The notes: generated by a model from the sequence alone, not told the origin. A stretch of 64,000 nt of DNA from an uncultured Bacteroides sp. (GCF_905207245.1 NZ_CAJLKP010000002.1:62001-126000); one strand, 5' to 3'; shown: positions 1-8,995, counted from the stretch's first letter. A program made the numbers and translations.

Positions 1-308
1 ATGAGCTGGCTGTCTTCCTCCATCGCTACGTTGACGTTGGAACGACCGTTAAGTGCCACCTCCTGCTCTTTCATACCAATATAGCTAAATACCAAAGTAG
101 CATTGGCCGACACGCCCGAAAGCTGGTATTTTCCATCAATATCGGTAATCGTTCCCATATTCTCCTGTCCCTTTACCCGGACCGAAGCGCCTATAACAGT
201 CTCGCCTGTCTTGTCAGTAATGACACCCGAAACTGTAATCTTGTTCTGCGCCATCGAAACGACAGCGAACAGCAACATCACACATGTAATTAATAGATTT
301 TTCTTCAT
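1..308 (-). CDS. SusC-like TonB-dependent outer-membrane receptor, N-terminal fragment
   Basis: Reading leftward from ATG at 308, 102 codons are open to the window edge, so the gene is cut by the window rather than broken. The protein begins with a signal peptide (MKKNLLITCVMLLF, cleavage near SMA-Q). A carboxypeptidase-D-regulatory-like beta domain follows, with the usual Bacteroides pattern ITVSGVITDKTGE, then GASVRVKG, GTITDIDGKYQLS and SYIGMKEQEV. In this family that domain precedes the TonB box, plug and 22-strand barrel, which lie outside the window. SusC proteins import oligosaccharides together with a SusD lipoprotein. The gene is downstream of and co-oriented with a GH3 glycosidase and a propeller/HTH regulator, which suggests a polysaccharide utilisation locus continuing to the left. 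The substrate cannot be read from this fragment. Confidence 0.9.
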   Translation of the reverse strand, partial: MKKNLLITCVMLLFAVVSMAQNKITVSGVITDKTGETVIGASVRVKGQENMGTITDIDGKYQLSGVSANATLVFSYIGMKEQEVALNGRSNVNVAMEEDSQL

Positions 309-333
309 TTTGTATTGATTTAAAATTACTCCG

Positions 334-365
334 CAAACGTAGAGTATAAATTGATTTAAGTCAAA
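334..365 (-). promoter_or_regulatory. Bacteroides-type promoter for the SusC-like gene
   Basis: On the minus strand a perfect -7 box TACGTTTG lies at 341-334 and a -33 TTTG at 365-362, separated by 20 bp. This fits the TTTG/TAnnTTTG consensus of Bacteroides. Transcription would start about 20 nt before the ATG at 308. Confidence 0.7.
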
Positions 366-628
366 AAACGGGCTACCACAAGAGTACCACGCTTCATCAA
401 AGTACTACTTTATAACTACTACACTCTGTCAGAACAAACTAGTTATCAGATGTTTATTTTCAATAAAGTTTTCATATTCCCATGTCGTCCTTACCCGCTT
501 CCGGTTTCGGAACTTTATTGGAAAACTCTTTCAGTATAACTTTACTTTGGGAATCCGTTGGCGGAATTAATGTTTCCTTCCTCGCGTCTGCAAGAATTCA
601 AGACCGGGTTCTGTCCATACCTGACTCG

Positions 629-712
629 TATCTGGTCCGTACCTGCTCCGTAGCAAATTCGGTTAGAGGTACCCTTAACCGAATTTGCTACGGAGCAGGT
701 ACGGACCAGATA
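629..712. repeat. 84-bp near-perfect palindrome between GH3 and SusC genes
   Basis: Two 37-bp arms (629-665 and 676-712) are exact inverted copies around a 10-bp centre that is itself mostly self-complementary (GGTACC core). The left flank (611-630) is an imperfect direct copy of the outer arm (632-652), so the unit seems built from a roughly 20-bp motif with core TACCTG. It lies just after the GH3 stop and before the SusC promoter. No T-run follows in the leftward direction, so a simple intrinsic terminator is doubtful. It could be an RNA processing hairpin or a small palindromic mobile element. Confidence 0.85.
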
Positions 713-788
713 GTTATTTGATATGTGCCTGACTCAAGCCAGGCTAACGGCTAATTCCACCAACGGGCTTTAGGATTATTAAAAGGAT

Positions 789-3185
789 TTAATGAAGGGT
801 GAACAAAGCCTTATTCACGTTGCGGCTGTCAGTACCTATCATCACTTCAAAGTCACCCGGTTCGCACACAAAATCCAGATTGTAGTTGTAGAACTTCAGC
901 ATATCGGACGTTATCTTGAAAGATACCTGTCTCGCTTCACCGGCTTTCAGGAAGATTTTTTCAAAGCCTTTCAGTTCTTTCACCGGACGGGTTACACTGC
1001 CTACAAGGTCACGGATGTAAAGCTGCACCACTTCGGCACCATCGCGCTTTCCGGTATTGGTCACCGTTACGGTGGCTGTGATTTCTCCGTTAATGTTCAT
1101 GGACGATTGATCCAATGTAATGTCACTGTAAGAGAAAGTAGTGTAGCTCAAGCCATATCCGAACGGATAGAGCGGTTCATTGTCAACATCCAGATAGTTG
1201 CTGCGGAACTTCTGGAACCATTTGCCCTCCGCCAGAGGACGACCGGTATTCTTATGGTTATAAAACAAAGGAATCTGCCCCACATTTTTCGGGAAAGTCA
1301 TCGTCAGTTTGCCGCTCGGGTTTACATTGCCGAACAATACATCGCCAATGGCAAGGGCGGCTTCACTACCACCAAACCATACATTCAGGATGGCAGGCAC
1401 GTTTTCCTGTTCCCAGTTCAGCACCAAAGGACGGCCGGTGAACAACACCAATACTACCGGTTTACCGGTTTTCAATAATTCCTGCAAAAGCACACGTTGC
1501 GTATCCGGCATTTCAAGGTCTGTGCGGCAACTGCTTTCGCCACTCATTTCAGAAGATTCGCCCAAGGCGGCAACAATCACATCCGACTTGGCCGCCACAG
1601 CGAGAGCCTCATCCAGAAGCTCTTTGTCCGTACGGTTGTCGCGGTGCAAAGTGCGCCCAAACATGGTGGCACGCTCTTCATATTCAGCATCGCTCATCAG
1701 GTTGCTGCCTTTTGCCGTAAGAATTCTGGCTTTGCCGCCTACCACATCTTTCAGTCCTTCAACCAGCGAAGGATATTTATTCATCACGGCAGCCACGCTC
1801 CACGTACCCGGCATGTTGCTACGGCTATCCGCCAAAGGCCCTACTACGGCAATCGTTCCTTTTTTTGCCAGGGGGAGGAGGGGGGAAAGTTGACGAGTTG
1901 ACGAGTTGACAAGAGAACGGGGAGCTACGTTGTCATTCTTCCTTGTTCCCTTGTCCCCTTCCCCTCTTGTCAACTGAAAAGGTGTATTCTTCAACAGTAC
2001 AAAACTTTCCGAAGCTGTTTTGCGGGCAATGGCACGGTGTTCTTTGGTGAAGACTTCTTTCTTCGGACGAGTTACATCGCAATACTTATAAGGATTATCA
2101 AAAAGACCAAGTTTGTATTTAGCTTCCAGAATACGGCGACAAGCAGCATCGACAGCCTTTACCGAAACTTTACCTTCTTCCAGAGACTTCTTAAGGGTAC
2201 TCGTGAAAGCATCGCTCACCATATCCATATCGACACCTGCATTCAGTGCCAGGGCGGCAACCGTCTGTGTATCACCCATACCGTGGTCCGTCATTTCGGT
2301 GATACCGGTGTAATCCGTCACAACGAATCCGCCAAAGCCCCATTGCTTGCGGAGCACATCTGTCATCAACCATTTATTTCCGGTGGCCGGCACTCCGTCC
2401 ACTTCGTTGAACGAAGCCATAACACTGCCCACACCTTCTTCTACAGCCGCCTGATAAGGCAACATATATTCATTGAACATACGCTGATGGCTCATATCCA
2501 CCGTGTTATAATCACGTCCGGCCTCCGGTGCACCATACAGGGCAAAGTGCTTCACACAAGCCATGATTTCATTATTACGGCTCATATCTTTTCCCTGATA
2601 ACCGCGCACCATGGCGCGTGCAATTGCCGCTCCCAGGAAAGGGTCTTCACCGTTACCTTCGGAAACACGTCCCCAACGGGCATCACGAGAGACATCCACC
2701 ATCGGACTGAATGTCCAGCAAATACCGTCGGCACTGGCTTCAATGGCAGCGATGCGCGCAGATTCTTCAATGGCTTTCATATCCCACGTGCAAGACAAAC
2801 CCAAAGGTATAGGGAATACTGTTTCGTACCCATGAATGACATCCATACCAAACAAAAGAGGAATACCGAGCCGGCTCTCCTCAATCGCCTGTTTCTGCAC
2901 ATCGCGGATGCGTTCCACTCCTTTCAGATTGAAAAGACCGCCTACTTCACCGGCACGGATACGTTTGGCCACATTGCTGCTCTTGGCCTGGCCGGTAGTA
3001 ATCTCGCCCGTTACCGGAAGGTTCAACTGACCTATTTTCTCTTCAAGAGTCATCTTCTTCATCAAATCGTCAATGAAGCGGTCCATGTCTAAAGGAGATT
3101 TCTGTGCTTGTACGCCAATAGATACAAACATCAATAACATTAAAAACAATTGTAACTTAAGGGATAAATGTTTCATGCTTTTCAT
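789..3185 (-). CDS. bglX: Secreted GH3 beta-glucosidase (BglX-like) with an in-frame repeat insertion
   Basis: A 798-aa glycoside hydrolase family 3 enzyme that should cleave terminal beta-linked glucose (or a similar sugar) from oligosaccharides. A signal peptide ends at VQA-Q (residue 27), and the start could equally be Met4. The (beta/alpha)8 domain carries GIPLLFGMDVIHGYETVFP, the KHFALYGA motif and the catalytic nucleophile Asp in FVVTDYTG near residue 290. The alpha/beta sandwich domain (GTIAVVGPLADS onward) and a fibronectin-III-like C-terminus (EPLYPFGYGLSYTTF to the end) follow. Residues about 402-437, between the LLKN and LLPL motifs that are normally almost adjacent, are encoded by a repeat element (1889-1975); see that entry. 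It probably acts in the periplasm on sugars brought in by the neighbouring SusC-type system. It has its own -7 box behind a terminator. Confidence 0.93.
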   Translation of the reverse strand: MKSMKHLSLKLQLFLMLLMFVSIGVQAQKSPLDMDRFIDDLMKKMTLEEKIGQLNLPVTGEITTGQAKSSNVAKRIRAGEVGGLFNLKGVERIRDVQKQAIEESRLGIPLLFGMDVIHGYETVFPIPLGLSCTWDMKAIEESARIAAIEASADGICWTFSPMVDVSRDARWGRVSEGNGEDPFLGAAIARAMVRGYQGKDMSRNNEIMACVKHFALYGAPEAGRDYNTVDMSHQRMFNEYMLPYQAAVEEGVGSVMASFNEVDGVPATGNKWLMTDVLRKQWGFGGFVVTDYTGITEMTDHGMGDTQTVAALALNAGVDMDMVSDAFTSTLKKSLEEGKVSVKAVDAACRRILEAKYKLGLFDNPYKYCDVTRPKKEVFTKEHRAIARKTASESFVLLKNTPFQLTRGEGDKGTRKNDNVAPRSLVNSSTRQLSPLLPLAKKGTIAVVGPLADSRSNMPGTWSVAAVMNKYPSLVEGLKDVVGGKARILTAKGSNLMSDAEYEERATMFGRTLHRDNRTDKELLDEALAVAAKSDVIVAALGESSEMSGESSCRTDLEMPDTQRVLLQELLKTGKPVVLVLFTGRPLVLNWEQENVPAILNVWFGGSEAALAIGDVLFGNVNPSGKLTMTFPKNVGQIPLFYNHKNTGRPLAEGKWFQKFRSNYLDVDNEPLYPFGYGLSYTTFSYSDITLDQSSMNINGEITATVTVTNTGKRDGAEVVQLYIRDLVGSVTRPVKELKGFEKIFLKAGEARQVSFKITSDMLKFYNYNLDFVCEPGDFEVMIGTDSRNVNKALFTLH
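1889..1975. repeat. GTTGACAAG-type palindromic repeat, copy 1 (inside the GH3 gene)
   Basis: An exact 12-bp inverted repeat (AGTTGACAAGAG at 1904-1915, CTCTTGTCAACT at 1964-1975) closes a 48-bp loop. Two further tandem GTTGACGA units lie on the left side. The same vocabulary (GTTGACAAG, GACAAGGGAACAAG, CTTGTCAACTCGTCAAC) occurs between genes at 27661-27716 and 44841-44914. Here it is read through in frame as part of the GH3 protein, with no stop codon. Confidence 0.8.
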
Positions 3186-3265
3186 TCTTTATTATTATTG
3201 GAGAAAAATGATTTCACTGCAAATAAAGGGAAAGCCCTTCAAACTCTTATAATCCAATGCTACAA

Positions 3266-3273
3266 CAAAAGTA
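3266..3273 (-). promoter_or_regulatory. -7 box for the GH3 gene
   Basis: Minus-strand TACTTTTG fits TAnnTTTG. It lies 80 bp before the GH3 start and just past the regulator's terminator, so GH3 is probably transcribed on its own. No clear -33 TTTG is present; an A/T tract occupies that position. Confidence 0.45.
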
Positions 3274-3290
3274 CCTTTAGGGCAGATTAT

Positions 3291-3324
3291 AAAAAAAAGG
3301 AAGTACTATTTTAGTACTTCCTTT
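3291..3324 (-). terminator. Intrinsic terminator of the propeller/HTH regulator gene
   Basis: A perfect 13-bp stem (3296-3308 with 3312-3324) with a 3-nt loop is followed, on the minus strand, by eight T residues (A291-298 region on plus). Confidence 0.9.
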
Positions 3325-3347
3325 CACTATATCAAGCTAAGGATCAA

Positions 3348-6185
3348 TCACTTAAAGTTTATCATAAAATCTGTCAGGCTATCTTCCTGAGACAGGTTAA
3401 ACTTCTTGCGCAGGCGATATCTTGCCGCATCCACTCCACGTACTGAGATGTTGAGCAGTTTCGCAATTTCCTTCGTCGGCAGGTTCAGGCGAAGCAAAGC
3501 GCAGAAGCGCAAGTCGCCCGATGTCAGATCAGGATACTGCTGTTTCAGATTTCGGAAGAAGTTCTCGTGTATCCGGTCGAAGTTGGCCTGAAACATGTTC
3601 CAGTTCTCTTCGTCCGAAACGATGTTGTTATTCACCAAAGCAAGCAGTTTATCCAGGTTCTTTCGTGTGTACTGCCCGGATAGCTTCTGCTGCTGTATCT
3701 CTTCTTTCAAGGAGTTCAGAAACTCCTGATGGGCGATATTAGTCATTACCACGCCCGACAACTCCTTGCTCTTGAAACGCAGGTCCGCTTCAAGTTGTTC
3801 TTTCTCAAGTTCGATAATCTTCTTCTCTTGTTGTTCAATCTCAGTCTGATGAGCTATGCGTTGCTGTTCAATCACGCGGTCTTTCTTCTTCTTCACGGAC
3901 TGATAAACGATGTATTGCAGCAACAGTAACAGAAGCAGTCCGGCAAGCACATATCCACTGATAGCCCAATAGGACAGGTACCAAGGCCTCAATATTACAA
4001 AAGGAAGCGTTACCGACGCCAGAATCTGGTCTCCATCATATACTTCCGCTTTGAAGACATAAGAGCCAAAAGGCAAACGGGTATATTTCTTCTCCAAACT
4101 ACGACCATCATCCACCCACTGGTCATTAAGACCTTCCAGTTTATATCTAACCTTATAAGTATAGTTATTATAAACCGGATAACACAAAGAGAAACACACC
4201 GTACTAAACTCCGCCTCTATCTTGTTTTCTTCCTGCACAGGCAGTTGTTTTTTCTTTCCTGTCCATTCAGCCTCCACCGTGATGCCCGAAACCCATAAAG
4301 AACGCTTGACGGAAGATTTATATAATAAGGAACTATCCGCATCAATGCGGGCAATGGCATTATTCAGGCAAAGATAAGAGCTCTTGCTACCCTTGTCATA
4401 AACCATCGCCGCCCTTTCTTCTATCGACAGCCCTTCGAACAAAGAGAACGGAATCCGATGTTCAATCTGAAAAACATTCATCTCACACTTCACCAGATAG
4501 GCCATCCGCCCACTGATAAACCAATACATATTACCGCCTGCATGGCTCACATCATTTATCCCTTTCAGTTCCGGCAATTGTTCATTCATCACCTCATAAG
4601 GGATAATCGAGTCCGCCATATCTTCATAAGTATAGAACGCCTTTCCATTTGAGAAGACTACCCGGCCGTTAATCTTAAAAAGAGAGAAATTCCCGTCCTT
4701 CACATCTCCCAACTCCATGTATACTTTAAGGTCTTCCACCCTCTTCAAATCCGGACTGATTCGTAAACGGAACAGTCCTTTCCGCAAATGCTTTACCCAG
4801 ATATTTCCCCGGTGATCCATTTCTATGCCCCGCACCATATGAGTAAATCCACCCAGTGAGTTCAGAAAGCTCCAGACACCGGAAGCATTCTCCTTATACA
4901 GATTCAGAAACGTATAAGTTCCCTGCAACAGAAAAGGACGCCCTTCATGGTAGATTTCCCTCATGCACATTGCTCCCCTTACGTCCGAAATCAATGATGC
5001 CTGCAAACCTTCTATCTGAAAAGTGCCTTTATTATGCCCGCAGAGAATCTGATTTCCCCACTCTCTGACGTACCATGCCTGTTCCTCCAATCCGGGAACA
5101 AGTTCCAGTTTTCCGTTTTTCACCCGGTAGAGTCCCTGGTTGGACGCCACATAAGCCTCATCTTCCTTTACCAGTACATCATAAATCATACCAATCTTCC
5201 GGTAAGGGGGTTCATAGTAATATACCAGGGAGTTATTCAGTATATAGGCCATTCCTTCATCCAGAGCCACCCAGACATTGTTATCGGCATCGCAATACAG
5301 CCCCAGAACCGTGTTGTTCTGCAAACGGCTGTCCGTATTTTCTTTCCAGAGCAACCGCCCCTTTTTGTCTATCGCATAAACCCCGTTAGAGATGGTACCA
5401 ATGATATAACAACTATCTTTCGTCATCACTGCCCGGTTAACGGTGTACTGCTCCAGTTCAGCATCACATTCCGTATGCCACTTCACTACCTTTCCATGCT
5501 GATAAATGAAGCCGCCACTATTCCGGGTCAGCAACAAAGCACCGTCATCATACGGAAGTCCTACCATAACATCACTGTCACCCAGCAACTTCCGGTCAAT
5601 CAGAGGTTCAAATCCATTATTTATAAAGATAGAAAGTCCTTCATTGATTAGTTGGGAATAAAACGTATCGCCTACCTGAAACAGATTCAGTGGGAGCGAT
5701 TTCGTACGGATACCTCTCACGGAATGTCCGTCGTAAATGAATAAGGAACCAAAAGATTGAAATACAATCTCGTCCTGCACAGACACAATACTCCAGATTT
5801 CATCATTCTGAAACCGGAAATCTTTCACTTCATCTTTTAATGAATGGTATACAAGACTATCTAATACATCACGTTCAAAGTAACCGAATTCTTCAAAAGA
5901 GCCTACAAATATTTTTCCGTCTTCACCAATATACACAGCACGCACAATATTCTTGGTAGGCAATTCATGCAAGTCCCACCTGCTCCCGTCAAATTCCAGC
6001 AAGCCTTTGTTGTTACCAACATACATGATTCCCCTCTCATCCTGGGCAACAGACCAATTCTGGATACCTGCGTTATAATCGGATACGGAATAACTTCTCA
6101 CGATGGGAGAAAATGGAATAGAAGAACCTCGTGATAAACTACTAAATAGAGAAAAGATACAAAATAATAGCAGAGTTGTTCTCAT
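3348..6185 (-). CDS. Membrane-anchored propeller/Y_Y_Y regulator with LuxR-type HTH
   Basis: A 945-aa one-component transcription regulator. I chose ATG at 6185 over an upstream TTG at 6215, because the TTG lies inside a -7 box and the ATG is followed directly by a signal peptide (MRTTLLLFCIFSLF). The periplasmic part consists of beta-propeller-type repeats (motifs such as GLLEFDGSRWDL, GLFRLRISPDL) and then a Y_Y_Y domain at about 675-718 (YTYKVRYKLEGLNDQW). One transmembrane helix follows at about 733-760, then a long charged coiled coil to about 830, and a C-terminal helix-turn-helix from about 885 (LRFCALLRLNLPTKEIAKLL, RGVDAARYRLRKKF). There is no histidine kinase or receiver domain. By context it senses a glycan signal for the adjacent GH3/SusC genes; the ligand is unknown. 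Confidence 0.88.
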   Translation of the reverse strand: MRTTLLLFCIFSLFSSLSRGSSIPFSPIVRSYSVSDYNAGIQNWSVAQDERGIMYVGNNKGLLEFDGSRWDLHELPTKNIVRAVYIGEDGKIFVGSFEEFGYFERDVLDSLVYHSLKDEVKDFRFQNDEIWSIVSVQDEIVFQSFGSLFIYDGHSVRGIRTKSLPLNLFQVGDTFYSQLINEGLSIFINNGFEPLIDRKLLGDSDVMVGLPYDDGALLLTRNSGGFIYQHGKVVKWHTECDAELEQYTVNRAVMTKDSCYIIGTISNGVYAIDKKGRLLWKENTDSRLQNNTVLGLYCDADNNVWVALDEGMAYILNNSLVYYYEPPYRKIGMIYDVLVKEDEAYVASNQGLYRVKNGKLELVPGLEEQAWYVREWGNQILCGHNKGTFQIEGLQASLISDVRGAMCMREIYHEGRPFLLQGTYTFLNLYKENASGVWSFLNSLGGFTHMVRGIEMDHRGNIWVKHLRKGLFRLRISPDLKRVEDLKVYMELGDVKDGNFSLFKINGRVVFSNGKAFYTYEDMADSIIPYEVMNEQLPELKGINDVSHAGGNMYWFISGRMAYLVKCEMNVFQIEHRIPFSLFEGLSIEERAAMVYDKGSKSSYLCLNNAIARIDADSSLLYKSSVKRSLWVSGITVEAEWTGKKKQLPVQEENKIEAEFSTVCFSLCYPVYNNYTYKVRYKLEGLNDQWVDDGRSLEKKYTRLPFGSYVFKAEVYDGDQILASVTLPFVILRPWYLSYWAISGYVLAGLLLLLLLQYIVYQSVKKKKDRVIEQQRIAHQTEIEQQEKKIIELEKEQLEADLRFKSKELSGVVMTNIAHQEFLNSLKEEIQQQKLSGQYTRKNLDKLLALVNNNIVSDEENWNMFQANFDRIHENFFRNLKQQYPDLTSGDLRFCALLRLNLPTKEIAKLLNISVRGVDAARYRLRKKFNLSQEDSLTDFMINFK

Positions 6186-6212
6186 AGACGTTGCTTTACG
6201 GTAATCTTTAAG

Positions 6213-6220
6213 CAAAGGTA
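6213..6220 (-). promoter_or_regulatory. -7 box for the propeller/HTH regulator gene
   Basis: Minus-strand TACCTTTG fits TAnnTTTG, 28 bp before the ATG at 6185. The -33 position overlaps the T-rich arm of the preceding terminator and reads TTTA rather than TTTG. Confidence 0.5.
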
Positions 6221-6233
6221 GGGGTTTCTATCT

Positions 6234-6302
6234 AAAAAACGGGTAAATCCCTCGATTATCTTTAAAGAAAAGAGAAAAGATAATCGACAGATTTACCCGT
6301 TT
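6234..6302 (-). terminator. Nested-hairpin terminator after the S41 protease gene
   Basis: Outer arms 6237-6249 and 6290-6302 pair, and inside them 6253-6263 pairs with 6276-6286. On the minus strand the stem is followed by a T-run. It closes the kinase-protease operon. Confidence 0.85.
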
Positions 6303-6314
6303 ATAGCATTATAA

Positions 6315-7988
6315 TCAGTTCTTTGCAACCGGAGCGCTCAACATTTCCCTGTATTTCGCAGAATCACCCAGCACCTTCACGGCTTCATTCAAATCATTAT
6401 CATCCTTCAACTGCTGGATGATGCCGCCACGTTGGAAATAATAACGCTTGATGATATCCTGCGCAATCATATTCTTGATATCCTTTGAGAAATAATCAAG
6501 GTCGCGGTCCAGATTGTGAGTCAGCTTCTGTTCAAGTGCCTTGAACTCATCGGAGGCATCTTTCATATATCCTTCAAATTCGGCCATTTCCTTCAGGCTC
6601 TTCAATATCTTTTCGCTCTGCTGGTCATATTTAAAGTCGGCTTTCTTCACCATCTCCTTGAATTCGGCATAATCGGCATCAGTCACCTCAAAGTTCTCGG
6701 GAGAAGCAATTGTGGGATGTTTCTGGCAATATTGCGTTGCATAATTGAATATCAGATTATCATTGACCAGATAGAACAGGATATTCGGCAGTTTTTCCTG
6801 TTCTACTGCCACATCCGGTGTCACTCCGCCACCGTCACGAACTTCACGTCCGGCAGCCGTATGGAATACGGTGGTCAGACTATCAGGGATACGTCCTACA
6901 CTACCGTCAGGATTACGGTGCTTGTAGTCTATCGCTTGTACGCAACGTCCGCTGGGGATATAATATTTAGAAGTAGTCACCTTCATCGTACCGCCATAAG
7001 GCAACGTGCGAGGCACCTGCACCAGACCTTTTCCGAAAGTACGGTTACCTACAATCACCGCCCGGTCATAATCCTGCAAAGCACCTGCAAGGATTTCAGA
7101 GGCAGAAGCTGTACCGCTATTCACCAACACAGCAACAGGTATGTCCAAATCCAGAGGTTCACGCAGTGTCTTATAAGAATTGCTGGCTTGTTTAATCTTA
7201 CCTTTCGTCGTTACAATCATCTTGCCACGGGGCAGGAAGAAGTTGGCTATCTCCACAGCTTCTTCCAACAGACCGCCGCCATTGTTACGCAAGTCAATTA
7301 CCAACGAAGTGATGCCTTGTTTCTTCAAATCCAGAAAAGCCTTTTTGAATTCTTTGGAAGGATTGCCGGAGAAAGTACTCAGGCTGATATAGCCTACATT
7401 GTTATCCAACTTCCCATAATAAGGTATGAACGGCAACTGGATACTCTTACGAACAACCGTAAAGTCCAATGGTTTTTCCTCGCCGGGACGTTCCACTTTC
7501 AATTGAAAGCTCGTACCTACCTCACCGCGCAGCATCTTGCTCACATCCGTATTTCCAGTCAGGTCTTTCCCGTCTATCTCAAGCAATATATCTCCGGCTT
7601 TCAGACCGATTTCTGCAGCGGGCATATTCTCATAAGGTTCCACAACTACCGTACGTTTCAATTTCGGTTCATAACGGATGATAGAACCTATACCGCCATA
7701 AGAACCTTTCAACATCTGCTCCAGTTCGCTCCGGTCCTCTTCTGGATAATATTCCGTATAAGGGTCCAGTGAATAAAGCATTGCATCAATACCCTCACGT
7801 ATAGTCTTGTTCGGGTCCAGTGTATCCACATAGAACATATCCAGTTCCTTCACAATGGAATTGAATACATCCAGGTTCTTTGCAATCTGGAAATTGCGGC
7901 TATCACCACTCTTGAAACTAAAAAAGACAACCGCACCTACCACCAGAACTGAGGCAGTTATCCAGCGCACTTTCAGAAATCTCTTCAT
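6315..7988 (-). CDS. S41 family C-terminal processing peptidase (CtpA/Prc type)
   Basis: A 557-aa serine protease. A single N-terminal hydrophobic segment (residues about 9-25) anchors or exports it to the envelope. A PDZ domain follows at about 90-165 (LRGEVGTSFQLKVERPGEE region), then the S41 catalytic core. The catalytic serine is the first Ser of SAS in SGTASASEI (near residue 292) and the base lysine is in GNRTFGKGLVQ, 25 residues later, the same spacing as in E. coli Prc. The aspartate of LQDYDR is also conserved. About 150 helical residues follow the core. The gene starts 10 bp after the stop of the PfkB kinase gene, so the two are co-transcribed. The family trims or degrades envelope proteins; the substrate here is unknown. 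Confidence 0.93.
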   Translation of the reverse strand: MKRFLKVRWITASVLVVGAVVFFSFKSGDSRNFQIAKNLDVFNSIVKELDMFYVDTLDPNKTIREGIDAMLYSLDPYTEYYPEEDRSELEQMLKGSYGGIGSIIRYEPKLKRTVVVEPYENMPAAEIGLKAGDILLEIDGKDLTGNTDVSKMLRGEVGTSFQLKVERPGEEKPLDFTVVRKSIQLPFIPYYGKLDNNVGYISLSTFSGNPSKEFKKAFLDLKKQGITSLVIDLRNNGGGLLEEAVEIANFFLPRGKMIVTTKGKIKQASNSYKTLREPLDLDIPVAVLVNSGTASASEILAGALQDYDRAVIVGNRTFGKGLVQVPRTLPYGGTMKVTTSKYYIPSGRCVQAIDYKHRNPDGSVGRIPDSLTTVFHTAAGREVRDGGGVTPDVAVEQEKLPNILFYLVNDNLIFNYATQYCQKHPTIASPENFEVTDADYAEFKEMVKKADFKYDQQSEKILKSLKEMAEFEGYMKDASDEFKALEQKLTHNLDRDLDYFSKDIKNMIAQDIIKRYYFQRGGIIQQLKDDNDLNEAVKVLGDSAKYREMLSAPVAKN

Positions 7989-7998
7989 ATCTTACTTA

Positions 7999-8979
7999 TT
8001 ATAATTCACTGATTTTCATTTTAATATCTTCCCACCACTCGGCCGGCATCTCAGCGCCAATCACCCGGATGATGTTTCCCGATAAAATAGAACCCGTCTT
8101 ACCACATTTCTCCAATGAGTATCCGCAAGTCAGTCCGTATAAGAAGCCGGCGGCAAAATAATCGCCCGCACCGGTTGTGTCTATTACCCTATCCACCGCA
8201 ACAGCATCCACATGCACTTCTTCCGTACCCTTACGGATGAGTGAACCCTTGGCACCCATCTTCACAATAGCTATGCTGCACATTTTGGCAATGATGCCCA
8301 GTGCTTCCTGCGGCTCTTTACCGGTAAACGCTTTTGCCTCTTCTTCATTGGCAAACACGATATCCACATACTTGTTTATTAATAACGAGAAGAACTCATG
8401 GTCTTGCTCCACAATATTATAACTTGCCATATCCAAGCAAACCTGCAACCCTGCTTCCTTAGCCAACTCTATGGCACGGAGTATCATGTCGTGGTCCTGC
8501 ACCAGATAACCTTCAATGAACAAATAAGTATATCCCTTGAACATCTCCCGCGAAAGCTCTTCGGCCTTCAATGTGGCGGCAGCACCCAGATAAGTACCGA
8601 ATGTACGCTCCCCGTCAGGTGATATAAAAGTGGAAGCTACCCCCGAAGGCAATTCGGTCGAGACTAACAGATTCGCTTCTGTTCCCCGTTCCAGCAAGCT
8701 CTCCCTATAAAACTTTCCGTAAGTGTCGTTGCTGACTTTACCGATGAAACCTGTTCCTGCACCCAGACATGCCAATCCGCGTATAGCATTACCGGCAGAC
8801 CCACCGGTTGCGAGCTGGGTCTCCATCTGGCTGAAACATTCATTAATTATCTGCAGTTTATTCTCATCAATCAGAGTCATGCTCCCCTTGGGCAAATCCA
8901 TTTCCTTTAGAAGATGGTCATCGTTTAAAGTAGCAAGAACATCAACAAGGGCGTTGCCCATACCAATTATTTTGTCCAT
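7999..8979 (-). CDS. PfkB/ribokinase-family sugar or nucleoside kinase (adenosine-kinase-like)
   Basis: A 326-aa carbohydrate kinase. ATG at 8979 (MDKIIGMGNALVDVLA) is preferred to the ATG at 9009, because a -7 box (8996-9003) lies between them and transcripts would begin after the upstream ATG. PfkB signature 1 is visible (ATGGSAGNAIRGLACLGAG), as is the C-terminal signature with the catalytic Asp and anion hole (VIDTTGAGDYFAAGFLYGL). Overall order and length fit the adenosine kinase/ribokinase-like proteins common in Bacteroidota. The substrate (adenosine, ribose or another) cannot be settled by eye. It is the first gene of an operon with the S41 protease. Confidence 0.85.
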   Translation of the reverse strand: MDKIIGMGNALVDVLATLNDDHLLKEMDLPKGSMTLIDENKLQIINECFSQMETQLATGGSAGNAIRGLACLGAGTGFIGKVSNDTYGKFYRESLLERGTEANLLVSTELPSGVASTFISPDGERTFGTYLGAAATLKAEELSREMFKGYTYLFIEGYLVQDHDMILRAIELAKEAGLQVCLDMASYNIVEQDHEFFSLLINKYVDIVFANEEEAKAFTGKEPQEALGIIAKMCSIAIVKMGAKGSLIRKGTEEVHVDAVAVDRVIDTTGAGDYFAAGFLYGLTCGYSLEKCGKTGSILSGNIIRVIGAEMPAEWWEDIKMKISEL

Positions 8980-8995
8980 TTCGATATTTTTTTTG

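Noticed and set aside
1..308. Truncated SusC pseudogene
   Set aside because: The frame is open to the first base of the window, so the truncation is due to the window edge.
482..721. 79-codon frame across the 84-bp palindrome
   Set aside because: Its C-terminal part is simply one arm and its inverse; no promoter or homology seen.
2037..3092. 351-codon plus-strand frame opposite the GH3 gene
   Set aside because: It is an antisense shadow of a well-supported GH3 coding sequence, His/Ile/Thr-rich with no recognisable domain.
6186..6215. TTG start adding ten residues to the propeller/HTH regulator
   Set aside because: The TTG is part of a TACCTTTG promoter box and the extension would precede a clean signal peptide.
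6516..7772. 418-codon plus-strand frame opposite the S41 protease gene
   Set aside because: Antisense shadow; the minus-strand protein has a complete catalytic motif set and this frame has none.
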